Positions 37,141 to 50,706 of a DNA stretch of 64,000 nucleotides are shown piece after piece (within the stretch, counting starts at the first letter, position 1; each line of letters starts with the position of its first letter). The DNA comes from Melanocharis versteri. Taxonomy: Eukaryota; Chordata; Aves; Passeriformes; Melanocharitidae. The position numbers were made by a program, and so were the translations under genes. The notes beneath the pieces were generated by a model. It was not told where the DNA came from and searched no databases. It worked only from the letters and a program-made list of their open reading frames with translations. The stretch spans positions 558,001 through 622,000 of the forward strand of contig VZTG01009080.1 of the NCBI GenBank assembly GCA_013397845.1, written 5' to 3'.

Positions 37141-40100
37141 GCATACATACCTGCGAACACCAGTGGAGCTACTCTTCATCATGCTGTAAAAGCTCCTTAA
37201 ATTTCTCAAATTCAAAATGTGTCTTTATTTATGCTGTACTAACTCCTACGGTCAATACATTTGTCTGACAGAGAAACTCCACACTTTAGGGACTCCTTCT
37301 AAGAAGTTCTGCCTGCAATGAAGCCCTGATTTGCACTAGGATCAAAATACACTTCTTGGCAATGCTGTGCTGATAAGCCTTGATACAACAAGGAGGCCAG
37401 GGAATAGTGTCAGTCGTCAACAAGAACAACTTCCACAGAGTATTTTGATAATGCAATAATGTGTTGGAATAAAATGGCCTGATGGCCTGGCTCGTATAGT
37501 GAAGGATAAATTATTGATATGGACTACATTTCTAAGACATCTTCATGTAAAGACTTACGTGACAAATGCCTCCATGGAGATAAGTCATGCATAAGTAGCA
37601 TATATTTTCATTATTGATTTACTAAAAGGATATTATTGCTACTGCAAATGCAGGAAAATTGTCTCTATGGGTCAAATTCCATTTTAATGTTACTGCAAAG
37701 AAGGTAACAAATACATCAGGGATTTTTTTAACCTTCTCATCCAGCCCATCAGATGAACTCTAGTTTAGCTGGTGGTTTAACTTTTCCAAAACCATAGCCT
37801 AATATGTTGTGAGCTGCAGTAAGTGTCTCAAGAAGAGAATAATAAAGAGAAAATAGCCTACTCCAAACAACTTAAGCCTTAAAAAGCTGGTGAATCATGA
37901 AAGATGAACTTTTCTTTGTCGGGGAACATTTTGAATAAAACGGAAGACAAATAGAAAAGGCAAACAGCAGATGATGCATCACATGTAGGTGCTGAGCCTG
38001 TACTGAGTGCAGAAAGTTAAGTACTCATTGCTAATTGGAGTTGGAGGAGTTGGAGTTGGAGGCTATCCCAACCTGTTTGCAAGGTCCCAGCCCCACAGTC
38101 CTCCAGCAAAGGACAGGGACAGACCCAGGGACTGCAGCCAGGTTCAGCCAAGAATCCAGACCATGAGTCACCTCCCTGGGGATGGGGATGGACTGGGACA
38201 TCAGCCCGTGGCTGGGCCTCTATCAATGGGACCTGTGGCCAGGCAAGGCTGTGGAGAGATGAAAACTGGCATTGTTGCAGCACCACTTTGTCGGGGACTC
38301 ATGGACCTAGAGGGTTGGAATGGGGTTCTGAGCCACGGAGAGGGTGGGAACACTGCCAAGGGGCTGGGTAGAGGTTGTCAACACTGATGGTGCCCCTGGG
38401 ACCATGACAGCAAAGCAGCACTGCCAAAATTGTGTAGTTGTGCATATACCTGATATGTATCGTGCCGGGGTTGCCCTACCAGACTGTAGCAGAGTGTAAT
38501 ATATCACTTTGGAGAACGCTTGCACACTTTTCTACCCATTCCTACAGAACCTGAGCAATACTAAAATAGTGTCAAAAGAAGACCTCCCCAGCATGTTGGA
38601 TGCATGGTAAGACAAGTTAAGGGTGGGAATTCTGAAAACTCCTCTGAGAAAGGATTGTGTGCCAGCAGGAGCAGAGTCAGTGATGAGACGATACAAAATC
38701 TCCACAGTGGTGTACACGTTACACTGCTGGAAAGGAATCTGAGCTATACAGCTTGTTTCCTTTCAGATCATGAAGTTTCCCAGCCCTGGAGAGGTTTGGT
38801 TTCTGAAATCCTAATTCTGGACCCATTATGGTTAAAACAGAGTGTGATAATCCAAGATGATGTAAGATTTATAGAGTGCATTCAGATTGCAAAGTGACAC
38901 AGACATGAGGGAAATAAATGCCATCATATTTAAACTATATTTAAGTTCCTAACTGCCAAATCTAAGTCTAAACATATGATTTTGAAATCCAAACTATATA
39001 ATCACATTTGAAAATTCTATGGTCAATATGAAGTATTTATTATCTGTTCATTACCAAATAAAGCAAATAATTTTTTAAAAAGTGCTTAGCTATCTAAAAT
39101 AATCCATCTAGATTTCAGTTCTGTTTTCATCCCAGTGGATAATATAATACTATACATTAAAAGGTTTAAGTAAAGCTTAAAGAAACTTATTTTTCCATGT
39201 ACAGGCCAATAGTTTTCTATCTTAGAAGAGGCCACATCTAAGGGTTAGGAAAAAGTAGCCAAGAAAAAAGACCTATTTCTAGAAGTTTTATATTTGCTAT
39301 ACAGAAGATGCACACTTCACAGAAATACAAACCCAGTAATATGGGTGTTAGGGACAGTTCTTAATTGCCATTAGATTATTGCACTGCTCTCCAATATTCC
39401 CATATAGAAAGAGCTGTATTTTTCTCTTTAGAAAATTTCGGGGGAAATACAGGGACATTCTTGTTACTGTTTAAGTGACCAGTTACTCTGTTCATGCTAG
39501 CTAACATTACCATCACCCATCATCTCTGTCTTTGATTACCTTTATCAGACCCAGCCACTTCTGTGGTCAGATGCTCAGCACAACCATAGTCTGTGCTGCT
39601 ATCAGTGAATCTGGGTTTTGCACCAGGACCTCGTGATCTGGGTGCTGAAGAAGACAACCCAGGTGGAAGTGTATGTAACCAAGGGGCAGTGCTCCAGGGA
39701 CCACTGGCATCACGGTCTAGATGACAGCTCCCTCTTCAAAGTTCTTTTCTCTCTCTTTCCCATGGCAAGAGCAAGTGTGTTCTGCCAAAGCCAGGGCCAT
39801 AGGGCATGTAAACTACCCAGAGCTGGGACGCCTTAGCAACATCTCTTAAGCAGCTGTGCCAATATCACTGAGAGTGCAGAGGCAGACTTGAGTAGCTAAT
39901 CCATACTTTCTCTACATGGAAATGAGTATAGGTTAGTCAATAAATTGACTTTTTCTTGGTGATTTAAAACCATGGAGTGAAGGATGGCACAGGAACTCCT
40001 GCAGGAGTTTAAGCTACTACTACTACTACTGCTAAAAAATTTCTCCGGTCTAGTATTTTAATGGATGTTTTTAGCAATTTTTGTATTAGAGAATGAAATG

Positions 40101-40470
40101 AAAATGAGAGCTAGTATTTTTTTAATTTTATTAGTTTTTGTAGCTGGCAGGTGCTTCATCCTTTGCACTTGAAAATACAAATGACTGAAAGTGAGAAGAT
40201 TCTATAGGGCAAAAAGACGTTAGTGGAGGAAGAAGACAGAAGGCTACGCTGTCAAGGGGGATATCAGCAGACTCTCTAGTCCTTCTGCTTCACTGAGGCA
40301 GGTTCAGGGGGATGCATGCCCTTTTAACTCTATTTCTGCAGCTGTGTATTAGATACATAAACACATATTCACACTTCATACACTCTTGGGTTTTTTTCTT
40401 ATTTTAATTTTTTTTGTTGGTGGTGGGATTCTGCTGTTTTGAGTGGTTGGGTTTTTTTGTCTTTTTTTTT
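37141..40470. other. Non-coding stretch, no gene recognised
   Basis: Begins with unique AT-rich sequence. It holds a GC-richer block at about 38,030-38,410, which opens with GTTGGAG-type short repeats (38,034-38,063), and a short exon-like segment at 38,548-38,606. The remaining frames overlap at random. Confidence 0.45.
38034..38063. repeat. Short (TTGGAG)n-like tandem
   Basis: ATTGGAGTTGGAGGAGTTGG followed by AGTTGGAGG; makes the GVGGVGVGG string in one frame. Confidence 0.75.
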
Positions 40471-40489
40471 NNNNNNNNNNNNNNNNNNN
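40471..40489. other. Assembly gap (19 N) inside a T-tract
   Basis: Nineteen N, flanked by nine T on the left and seven T on the right, so the missing bases are probably T-homopolymer. Confidence 0.95.
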
Positions 40490-42775
40490 TTTTTTTAATT
40501 TTTTAAAGAAAATAAAGGACTATATTTCCTTGCCAACAATCAATACACTATGGAATAGCAAATTAAACACTAAAGCCTCTTAGGTCTAGATTAATTCTAG
40601 CTAATTTTAGGTACATAAATGAGACCACACAGTTTATGTACAATGTCACTTTGGGTATCCTCTGTTGTAAAGACAGAGAGATAGGATAACTCCAGAGGGC
40701 ACTTAAGTATTAAAGTGGCTCGAGATCACCCTCAGAAAGTGCCTGTGTCAACTGGCACAGTGACAGTGAAGTCAAGTGGACCAGCCATAATCTGAATTTA
40801 GGGGCCTTAATTAGATGCCTGGAGTTGGTTGAGTTGATTCCAGATTTATTTAAGCAGGAAGATGAATAGAGGACTTGTGAATGAAAAGTAAAGGGACAAA
40901 AAATCAGTAGTACAGTCAGCTTTTCTTTCTAGACTCCAAAGGTCACTTCAAAGCCACAGAGAGGAATAAATAAAAATAATATTTTAAAAGGCTGAAGAAA
41001 AATAATTTATAAAATTCCTTTGAGCTAAGACATTTTACATTACGGTCAGAGAAAATCAGTTCTTGTTTCTTTGCTTCCCTGCTTTGTATTGCATCCTCAA
41101 AAGGACACTTTAAATTTCAAAAATAATATTTTTTTTAATATTAGGTGGATGATTAAAGACACTGATAGTGGAATCAGAATTTTTCTCTTTTTCTAAAATA
41201 ATGAAAATGTTTATTTTACAAGAATCACCTTTGGCATGATGGAAATCTCACTGAAAGTAATGGTAATTGTTCAAGTTAGACCCTAATATTCCATGTATTT
41301 CTATAGCTTTTCATTTAATTACGCTTCTTTTGAAGCTCTGTTATTAAAGAAAATAAGTGCTACCTTTCAAACACAGCTGGAGTAGTGGCAAGGGACAGGG
41401 GTTCTCTGTAGCATTAATTTTTAATGTATTTTCACTCTTAAGATCGACCTTCCATTTATAAGATAAAAGTACATTTGAGACAAGGAGTCTCCCTGAGTTA
41501 TTAATAGCTGATTTAATTATTCTTCTTTCCTTGGTAGAAATACTTCAGAAGGCATTCAGAGAAGCTGCATGAACACACCGTACAGTACTCGGAGCATGCA
41601 GACATTTGTTTTATTTGTCCATTTCCCTTGATTTACCAACCTGTTTTAAATGCAATTGCCAAACTCGATTGATGTCTTTCATTTTGTGGTATAGAGGTGA
41701 AAAGATTAGACGTTATCCTCTGAGGCTGGCTGTGGCAGAAATTACCCAGGGTCACATTTCCAAAGCGAGACTGAAAAGCAGCAGAGCTTCTCTCTTGGAG
41801 CTACAGTCTCTTATTTGGGATGTTTTTGGAGGCACTCAGCACTTGTGCCAGAGCAGCAGCACTCTGACTTCTCCTCCTGCCAAAGAAGGAGCTTGTGAGC
41901 ACAGTCAGACCTCAAGACCTAGCTTTCCAAGGATGTCTGGTCTGGTGCTGAGCAAGCCAGGGAGGAGGTGGTGGTGCCACCTGCAGAGCCCTGAAGCTGC
42001 TGGCAGCTCTGGGATAACAGCACATTCTCGTGCTGCCGGTGATCATAAAGCCAATTGTGTTGAATGGGGCCGGACCACTTCCACCACAGCCTCAAGTGGA
42101 GGTTAGTTTGGTACAATGAGAGGGGTGGAGGTGAAAAATAGCTGTTCTGGGTACTGCTGTGGAAAGCAAAGAAATTTGCCCTATGAGATTTTCATTTACC
42201 AAGAGAAACAGATAGGGGTGGGTGAACAAGCCAAAACCAGCTTTAATTATTACTCCTTTGAAAAGGAATGTGCACAGGGACTCATGCTGCAGTAATTTGG
42301 AATCAAGCTGGCAGTAATACCTCTGTCTTTAAAAGATCCCCTAGTACTCGTTCCAACAACTCAGTCTATTTCCCTTTTAAACTCTTTCACCTACAGCCCA
42401 ATACAGTTCCATTACACTCAGGCTCCTAAATCCATGGAAGTATTTTAGAGGCATACAGCTGAATATGTTGCAGATATCATCTGTGAGGGCACTCAGGCAA
42501 AGAAGATTTAACACTGAAATTTGTTTTCAAGATTTCACAAAGGCTTTTCTTGTATCTGGACAGGCAGACGTGTTACCATTGTGGAAGGTCACTTTCAGAG
42601 CAGTGAGAAAGTTTCACAAGGATGGATCTGTGCATAACAACAGATTATTACTTTCTCTAAACAAACTAGTTCATTCCAATGGAAAGAGAAGCCAAATTGG
42701 TTCAAATTAAAGTTTGTCTGAAAATACTTCTATTTACTGTACAAACCTAATATTTTCTTGACTGCTGTTTAGGAG

Positions 42776-42796
42776 AGATATCACACTGTGATATCT
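42776..42796. repeat. Perfect inverted repeat (10-base arms, 1-base centre)
   Basis: AGATATCACA, C, TGTGATATCT. Confidence 0.9.
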
Positions 42797-45700
42797 AATG
42801 AAGCTCAGATGCAAATTATTGAAATAACATAGAACAATAAGGTAGAAATTGAAAATTCAGACTCGTTCTGTGTTTGCTAAGAAGTCATTATTAAAGAAAA
42901 AAACCATCATTCATTTCCACTGAGTTACTTGGAGACATTAAACACCACGTGACAGAGATTATTTACGTTTCACTAGCATCTAAGACAGCCAGCCTCTCTA
43001 GTAGGAAATTGCCTCCCTGTGGAGGTATCTAAACAAAGGTTGAGGCACCTTGAGATGAGATGCCCTAACAGAAGACAAAAAGCTAGAAAGCCATTAAACA
43101 AAAGCTGATTAACTCCAGCTTTCCAAAATTCCAGTCTAGTGCCCCAAATCACAAGACTGACTCTCCTCCATGCTATGACTAGAAACTGAGCCTGAATCAT
43201 ACAGATTATACAACCTTTCCTCTTGATGTCGAGCAGCAATTTCAACTTTCCTTGTGTTGCTTTTTTCGCCTTTTGTACTCTGATGGGTGTGTGCATGGAT
43301 TTGTTAGCCTCTCTCCTCTGAGGCTCTTTCCCCTTTCAGCTGCTCACCTCCTGGCTGGTTTTTTAAATCATATGTTTCAACGTTAGCGTTGTGCTGGTTG
43401 TCTGCAGGCCTTGCTCCTAAGCACTGGGAAAGCCAGACCGGGAAGATTGCCCAAGGGAAGGCAACATGGTCTTCTCTTCCAAGAAGCTGAGTAACATCTC
43501 ATTTCATAGCTTTCAGTGAAGGTGACCTTGCATATTCCCAGGCTGCTCCACCCCCGGCAGGATCAACTCATACGGAGTGTGCTGCTCCTGCTGCATGAGG
43601 TCAAGCCTGGTAATCTATTATTTTGTTGAAATTTGAGCACAGGAGATGCAAGAAGCTAACAGTGGAGAGACTTGTAATTTATATCCCACTCTCAACTCAC
43701 TGCAATAAAAACAGGCCAACAGTGCAGAAGAGTTTTGAGACTTGAAAATGAAAACTGGGCACTGGGATTTATTTTTCTATGGTGGTTTTAAGAGACCAAA
43801 AAGAGTCTGCAATAGGTGTAGGCCAAATACTGAGTCTGTGTCTGCTCAAGTTTTGATTGCAGCGAGAATGAGCTTGGATAAAAACCACAGGAGGACTTCA
43901 GGATCTGGCCCCATGTAGGGTGTTTAGGGGAGACTGGTTGTCAGCAATTGGGTCAAGCCAACAACTTCTGTCTACTTAAAATAAAGTCATTATTCTCAAA
44001 CCCACAGCAGTGCCTGCTCCTGATGACTGCTGCAGTCACTGACTGAAACCAGAATTAGCCAAAGCCTTTCTCAGTCCCTGCTTCTAATTTAACTTCCCAG
44101 CCTTGTTATTTCTGGCTGTAAACATTATTATTTTTTTACTCTGAGAGAGAGTTCAAAGGTTTTTAGCTGATTGTGCCCAAGTTTTCTAGCCAGGAGCCTG
44201 TACTGCTTCTTGAACTTGAAAATAATTGGTCCAGTCAGGGATTTCTTCATTATTGAGGAGCACTGGATAAAATGCTCTGTAGGCATTTCAGGGGTAATCA
44301 TAGGCTAACCTGTCCCAGGATACTTAATCCGTTAGATCATATTTAATATTTTTATCATGATAACATTCAGAGGCCCCAGCAGGTCTCCTGGTGAGATAGA
44401 AATGTTAGAAATGCAGATGTTTACATGCTCTCTTTCCCAAAAGCTAACAATCTAAAAGAAGCATATAAAAAGCATATTTAGAGAAAAACAATAAACTTGG
44501 TAAAGCTGTCACAGTAGTGAATAATCTTATTTGCTCGCGTTAAACTTACTTTTGTCATCTGACCAACAATATCCAGCTTGTGTCAAATCAACTAGCAAAG
44601 AAATGGATATTTCTGTGCAAAACTCACAGGAAATCTTGCAACATGACTTTTTTGCTGTACTGTTGGATAGCTGCAGTTATTCCCTGTTAAAATGATTAGT
44701 ACTCTAAATGAATGAGATCACCTACTGAATAAAAGCACAGCCAAGCCACACTCATAACATGATCTCATGCAGGCTTGTCTTCAAGAATGCCCCCTTGAGA
44801 GTTTTCAACAATTGTTCATCCAATTGTTGTATGTAACCTCTGCTCAGAAAGGAAATGTGGCTGACAAAATCAGCTAAAAAAAGAACCCACTGGTGCCAAA
44901 AAAAATATTAAAAAGTGTTTGTGCCTGGGTATTTTAATATATATTCTTTTCTCATCACCAAAAAAGAATCCATTCATTTTAAACAAATCTATATAATGCT
45001 AATTTTTCACATACAAGGGCCATTCATTTATTTCAGAGGGGGCTCATGAGACTAGGTCTTAAATAAGTTATGCATGAGTGTCTCCATGCCCTAGAGCCAA
45101 ATACAGCAAAACATTCTCTCTTCTTATGGCACCCATATAGTGCAGCACTGTCTGCACAGCTCCAACACCAATGTTTTTGTCTCATCTACAATGCAAGAAA
45201 TCACTGTTTTTCAGAATGGAATGGAGACACTAGGAGAAGAAAAAACACACCTGTTGAAGAGCGTTTTGGTGCTAAACAAGGCAGGTGATTCCTTGTGAGA
45301 TTTTCATAATTCATCATCCACTTGTGAAAAGTCCCCCGTCTGCATATATGTCCTAAAATACAGAGGGGTATAAGGGACTTTTTGAGAGGAAGTGTGCAGT
45401 TAGGGAGGGCACTTCAACCAGGTCACCAAATCCCCAGACTAGCCTTATAATCACGAGCTCGTCCTTCTTCCCAAATCTCTGCCAAGGAGATCACCAGGAA
45501 CTCAGACATTACACAACATCGACTTTCTGTCTCTTTGAAGAAGAACTTTGATCCTTGCAATCAGACATTTTCTACCCAAGACAGCTCATTGCATTGGTCT
45601 GTCCCCTTGCCAGCTCTGTGCACAGGCTAAAGAGAAATTTTGCTGCACAAGACAGAGTGAAACATGAAGACGTGGTTCAAATGGAAAGCATAAGTGGTCG

Positions 45701-46649
45701 TAAACAAGAAAAGAAAACATGAGGAAAAGGAGAAAAGAAGAAAACAGGGAATGGATAAGAGCCAAAAAGAAAGAAACAGACGCTAGTTTTGTGGCATGGG
45801 TTTTGAAAGCCCTTCTGTAAGGACTAAGTGCGTGGTATTACTGACATATAGCACTCAGAAATGACACTACAGTTGGTAAGCACCTTTGGACAGCACGCAG
45901 ACCTGGTACCGTGCAAAACACCTCATGGATTTTTAGTAAGTCTGTTTAATGATCTTTTATTGTCTGAGTCACAGATCCCACTGACAAACTAGTATGAACA
46001 GTCTAGCTAGTGTGAGCCACCAGCACATTTGCGCAAAGTGTTACCAATGATACTGCACCTCTGAAGCATACAGATGAGTTTTTCTTTCTCTTAGATGGTT
46101 TTCTAGACAAAAATAGTCTCCCTACACTCCCTACAATTCAGATTTTCAGGATATCACTGAAAAACAGGTTTTCTGACAGTGTCACTGGCATTTTGAAGAT
46201 CTTTTTTTGTTTTTATTTTGGTTACTGGGGGTTAATGCCAACCAAGTGTACCCACACTTTTTTAAGGTTTCTGCTAGTTAGAAGTTCCCTGACAGCCGTC
46301 CAGAGCATATGACACCCCCCCAAAACTTAAGAACCATGTAAAGGAACAGGTACAAAGCAGCGACACAGGAAGACCCCAGTGCTGCAAGTCTCCAGTCATG
46401 TTTGTTTGCCAGGCACACACAGGCAGAAGGGTAAATGGGCAGGCTTGGTCTGCTGAACCAAGCAAGGGGATCTAACAGAGGCAATGAATGGGGCCAGGTG
46501 CTTTTTATTCTCTAACAGATGGTATGAAAAAAACCTTCTTGTATGCAATTTCAGCATTTCTGTGCGTGCTACAGAGAAAAAGTCTGAATTTATATTTAAC
46601 TTCTCTTGAGCAGGACTGACTGCCATTTTCACTTCTTTTTCCTCACTGG

Positions 46650-46715
46650 AAAGCCTGGGCCTGATTCTCAGCTGATGTAATCTGGCATTGTGCCACCCAA
46701 AGCAATGAAAGTGCA
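46650..46715. repeat. Possible remnant of an old palindromic amniote repeat
   Basis: GCCTGATTCTCAGCTGATG, followed by TAATCTGGCATTGTG and AAAGCAATGAAAGTGCA, resembles a short repeat common in reptile and bird DNA (CTGATTCTCAGCTGGTGTAA, then a TCAATGGAG-type centre). The family name was not determined; the match is from memory. Confidence 0.35.
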
Positions 46716-49079
46716 CGGGCACAGGGAAAAGACAACAGTTTGGCCAGGGACCCTTGAGAAAGCTCTGCTTTTAAGTGCTACCACAGACTGACATCCATGC
46801 AAAGCAAACAGGATGTCCAATTTTAAATCTCTAACAAGCCACATCCTGTAAACTGCATTCTACTCAGCTGACCCAGGAGATAAAATGGTTGGGACTGATC
46901 CTCAGCCACGATAAGGCTGGTTTGCTTAAAGTTACAGCTGAAAATCTCTCCTGAATGGAACTTTATTCTATTCCACCTGCCCCACACCCCACCACAGGCA
47001 GGCAAGGAATGAAAACGGGAGGTCAGAAGTGAGACTGTTGTCCCAGCACAGCTCAGATGTTCCTGGTGGTTGTGTCCAGGACAGCGCCAGCCCCAGAGTA
47101 ATCATCAGTCTTACCCTTCACTGAACCTGATCTTCAGACAGATAAAAAATAAGGGGTTTTCCTTCTAGGGGAAAAAACATCATTTAATTGCAAATGGATT
47201 TAAGAAGATCACAAAGACCTGCCCAGAGACCAGCTCAGAGCTGTTGAAAGAAGCACTTTGTTGGTCTTTCACTGGTATTCCACTCTTCATTCACAGCACA
47301 TCTGCTATCAAGAGACTTTTAAAGACCATCCAGGTTGTCTGAAGCAGTGCTGTTTGGGAACTTTTGTTGCTTTTATGTTTATAAACCTATATCAGTGATG
47401 CCATAATACTCTGAGGACTGACTTTAGTCCCTAATTTTCTTTCACCACAATATTTGCAAGTATGTCCATGTGAGAAGTTGCTAATCACAATCCACAAAGG
47501 CCAAATAATTTTGTGAGTCTATACATGTGTGTGGCTCTGCCTCGTGGCCTAACAGCCATATACTTTAATGCTATATGTTAGTATAAACTGTGTGTATTTT
47601 TTATGTTAGGGGAAAAAAAACTGATATTATCCAAATGTGACTAAAACTGAACAAGATGCACTTTTTGGACCATTCTCCTAGACGTAGTTTTATCACAGCA
47701 CTTTAAGCACATCCTTTATTGTTCACTTGCTTGCAGGACTGGCAGTATAGGCTAAAGGCTTCTGCTGTGCTCTAGTCTGAAAGCCATCTACCCAACAAAG
47801 AGGCTGCTGTCAGAAAACACTTGGTTTCTGACTGCCCTCACTACTCCCATCAATGAAGAGACAGTCCTGCTGGGAATGATGACAGAACAACCCAGCAGAG
47901 ACTGCTGACATCTCACCCATGAGACAGGCAGAAAAAGCAGGATAGGGAGGATGCTGGAGCAGGTTGAATTTTGCTGAAGAAAGTCTCATACTTGACCACA
48001 GCCAACCTGAGCCCTCAGAGCAGATGCCAGTCCCCAAGACTGACTGCACAGCATTACCTGTAAGTATATTTTAATTGTACAGTGAATTGAGGTTCATCTG
48101 GGGCAGGTAAAGCAGGCCTTAGAGCAAAGTCCTGCTGCTGGATTAGTCCTGCACCAGTCTGGATTTCAGCAGGCTGGCTGATGGTTTGTCACGCTGCATT
48201 ACTTTGTGTGCTGCTCTATGAATTCACTTGCGGCAGACTGTGGGAGAATATGCCTGTTCTTCCTAAGCCCTTGTGTGCAAGTGCTCTCAGCTTGCCAGCA
48301 CAGTAAATTAAACTGCTGGTAGAAAGACAGATCCTACTCTAGAAGATGAACTCTTCCAGCTGTTAATGCAAGTCAGATTTTGGGACAGGGAGCAAAAGGG
48401 AAAAAAAGAGGGAGATGAAGGGTATGAGACTTGGTGGAAGGAATTTTGGCAGTGGGTTTTGCCCTGACAAGCAGCAGGGTGCCTTGCTAAGGAGATCACG
48501 CAGGCTGCATGCAGGCCTGGAGTCGTGGAGACAGCTGATGAGAGTTTAGGCTTTGCCAGACAATAGCATTTTAGTACACACACCGAGAAAAACCCACCAG
48601 ATATGAGTGGAAAAGTAACTTTCTGGAGAATTCCCTCATGGAGTAGTTACTGAGCCTTCCCACAGCGTGCTAGCACACATGTAGACACGTGGACAGAGAT
48701 TCCTCTTGCTGTGAACGATGCCACTGGGCACCCTCTGCTGTAGCATATTCCAGAGTGTTCACCACAAAGTATCTCATGGACACCTTATTTCCTGAGCTGC
48801 TCCAGCATTCCTGCCTATAAGCTACTTGTTCAGTTATTCCTGAGTAACAGACTCTCAATCCTTAGTGAGGTTAACTACCATGGGAGCAATGGTACTTATG
48901 AGACTGTACTAGCAAAGGAGGAATGGGCAGAAGGCGCAGGAGGAATTGAGCACAGCCCAGAGATGGGTGCCCAAATTCTATCAAATAACATTGATATGAG
49001 GGGCTTGTACATTGCTCTCCATATCTTTTAAGAACACACCATCAAAAGCAGCCTGGCCTGCTTTAGGAAAAGCAAAGCC

Positions 49080-49658
49080 AAACAGGTGGAGGGAGTACAT
49101 CCTTCTCCTCTGCTCAGCCCTGCTGAGATATATCTCCAGTGCTAGGTCTAATTCTAGGCTTGACAAGAGACCTGGACATACTGGAGTGGGCCCAGCAAAA
49201 AACCACAAAGATAATTAGGGGTTGAAGCATCTTACATAAACAAGAGAGGGCTGAGAGAGCTGGGATTGTCCAGCCTGGAGAAGAGAAGGCTCAAGAGGGG
49301 ATTTTATCAAAGGATATAAATATCTGAAAGGGAGGGTAACCAGTAAGGGAGGTGGAACCAGACTCTAAGTCTCTCTAAGTCACTCTAAGTGACCATTTAT
49401 AGGACAAGATGAGGTGGACATAAGCTGAAATACAAAGTCCACTTAAATGTAAAATAAAACCTTTTTTTGCTGTAAGGATGGTCAAACACTGGAAGAGGCA
49501 TCCTAGGGAGTCTGTGGAGTCTTCATCCTTGGGGATGTTCAAAGTCCAACTTGACGTGGCACTGAGCAACCTGCTGTATTTGACCCTGCTGAGTGCAGCA
49601 AATTCAGACTGGATGACATCCTGAGGTCTCTTTCTTCTGCAGCTATTCTGTGACATTA
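49080..49658 (+). mobile_element. CR1 LINE 3' fragment (end of ORF2 and terminus), degenerate
   Basis: 5'-truncated. It carries the closing part of CR1 ORF2: HTGVGPAKNHKDN, RELGLSSLEKRRL-type, DFIKGYKYLKGRVTSKGGG (about 49,294-49,355), then FFAV.MVKHWKR, ESVESSSLGMFKVQLDVALS (about 49,505-49,565) and SDWMTS. It ends at CTATTCTGTGACATTATG, the CR1 terminal motif. Several stops and a local duplication (TCTCTAAGTC / ACTCTAAGTG, about 49,367-49,391) interrupt it. The plus open frame at 49,012-49,218 and the minus frames across the copy are not genes. Confidence 0.85.
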
Positions 49659-50706
49659 TGTCCTTTGAAACAAGGACAATGGTGCTAAGCCAGCTTGTCT
49701 TTCCACAAGATTATTGGAGTACAAGCAAAATTCCATAAGTGTACAAGGTTTTTCTTCATCACCTCTTGAAGTAGCAGTCAAAGGAAGTTGGTGTCCTATC
49801 CTTGGATTTTAGCAAGACACATAACAGCTTAGCTATCTTTACCAACTATCCTTCAACGCTAAAGCCAGCATGCTTTATAGCCAATGATGTTAGCAAACCT
49901 GTGCTAAGGAAAAAGAAACAATTGCAGAATATTTCCAGTCTCAGACCAGAGGCAGGATGTCCAAGACTGAATCTGTCTGAAAAGTAATTTCCTTCTGATG
50001 TAAAAGACATTCTCTTTTTAATTCTCCCTCCTGCAAATACCATTGCTTTCTTATTCACTAAATGGGGCCAAATATCAGCCAGCAGAAAGTGTGTAACGTG
50101 TCCCACAGTAAGTATCAACTTATACCCATTATGGAAAGCTTTATACAAGTCTGTAGAAAATAAGTGGCCCTTAAATGAATGTTTTCTAGAAACAAAATCA
50201 TTCTCTCAGCAATGTCTTAACATTTGCTATGGAGGGGAAAAACAAAAAAATCCATGTCTATTATATCTCCACTGAAAGTGTGCAAAAGGTTCTACTACAG
50301 TAGAGGTTGCTAACTCTCTTTCCTTGCTCCTTTCTTATACTTCCATAACTACCTATAGCACAGTAATGTGGGTTGTTTATTTCTCCAAAGAAATTGCTGC
50401 TAGATGATTGTGTAAAGTGTCAGTTCCTTCATGTGTTGTCTTAGCAGACACTTCAGTTGTGGGTACCTCTGCCCTTACAGAGCAGAATAAGGTTGGTTCA
50501 GGAGCATTCCTTACAGAAAGGAATCAGGAAAATCTGTCCCTTTATTCTCTCTCTGCTCTCATAAATAGATGATCTGTCCCAAAACATCCAACTGTGGGTC
50601 TGCCAACCAGACTGCCTCAATAGAGGGCTTCGTACCTGGCCCTGTAATGCTTTCAGGTTGGCCTAAGTGCAGCCCAGCATTTCCTGGAAAGATGCTTCCC
50701 CTTCAG

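Larger units (their letters stand above)
40490..49079. other. Long non-coding stretch, no gene recognised
   Basis: Unique sequence with scattered low-complexity runs, including a purine-rich tract at about 45,700-45,790. A 21-base palindrome lies at 42,776-42,796. A possible old palindromic repeat remnant is at about 46,650-46,715. The 166-codon frame at 41,606-42,106 shares its sequence with a minus frame and matches nothing known. Confidence 0.45.

Noticed and set aside
41606..42106. 166-codon plus-strand open frame
   Set aside because: Low-complexity serine-rich peptide with an overlapping minus-strand frame and no homology I recognise.
49780..49830. Peptide GVLSLDFSKTHNS resembling the CR1 box YLDFSKAFDT, just after a CR1 end
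   Set aside because: Only about seven residues match and nothing upstream or downstream continues the CR1 frame; most likely coincidence.
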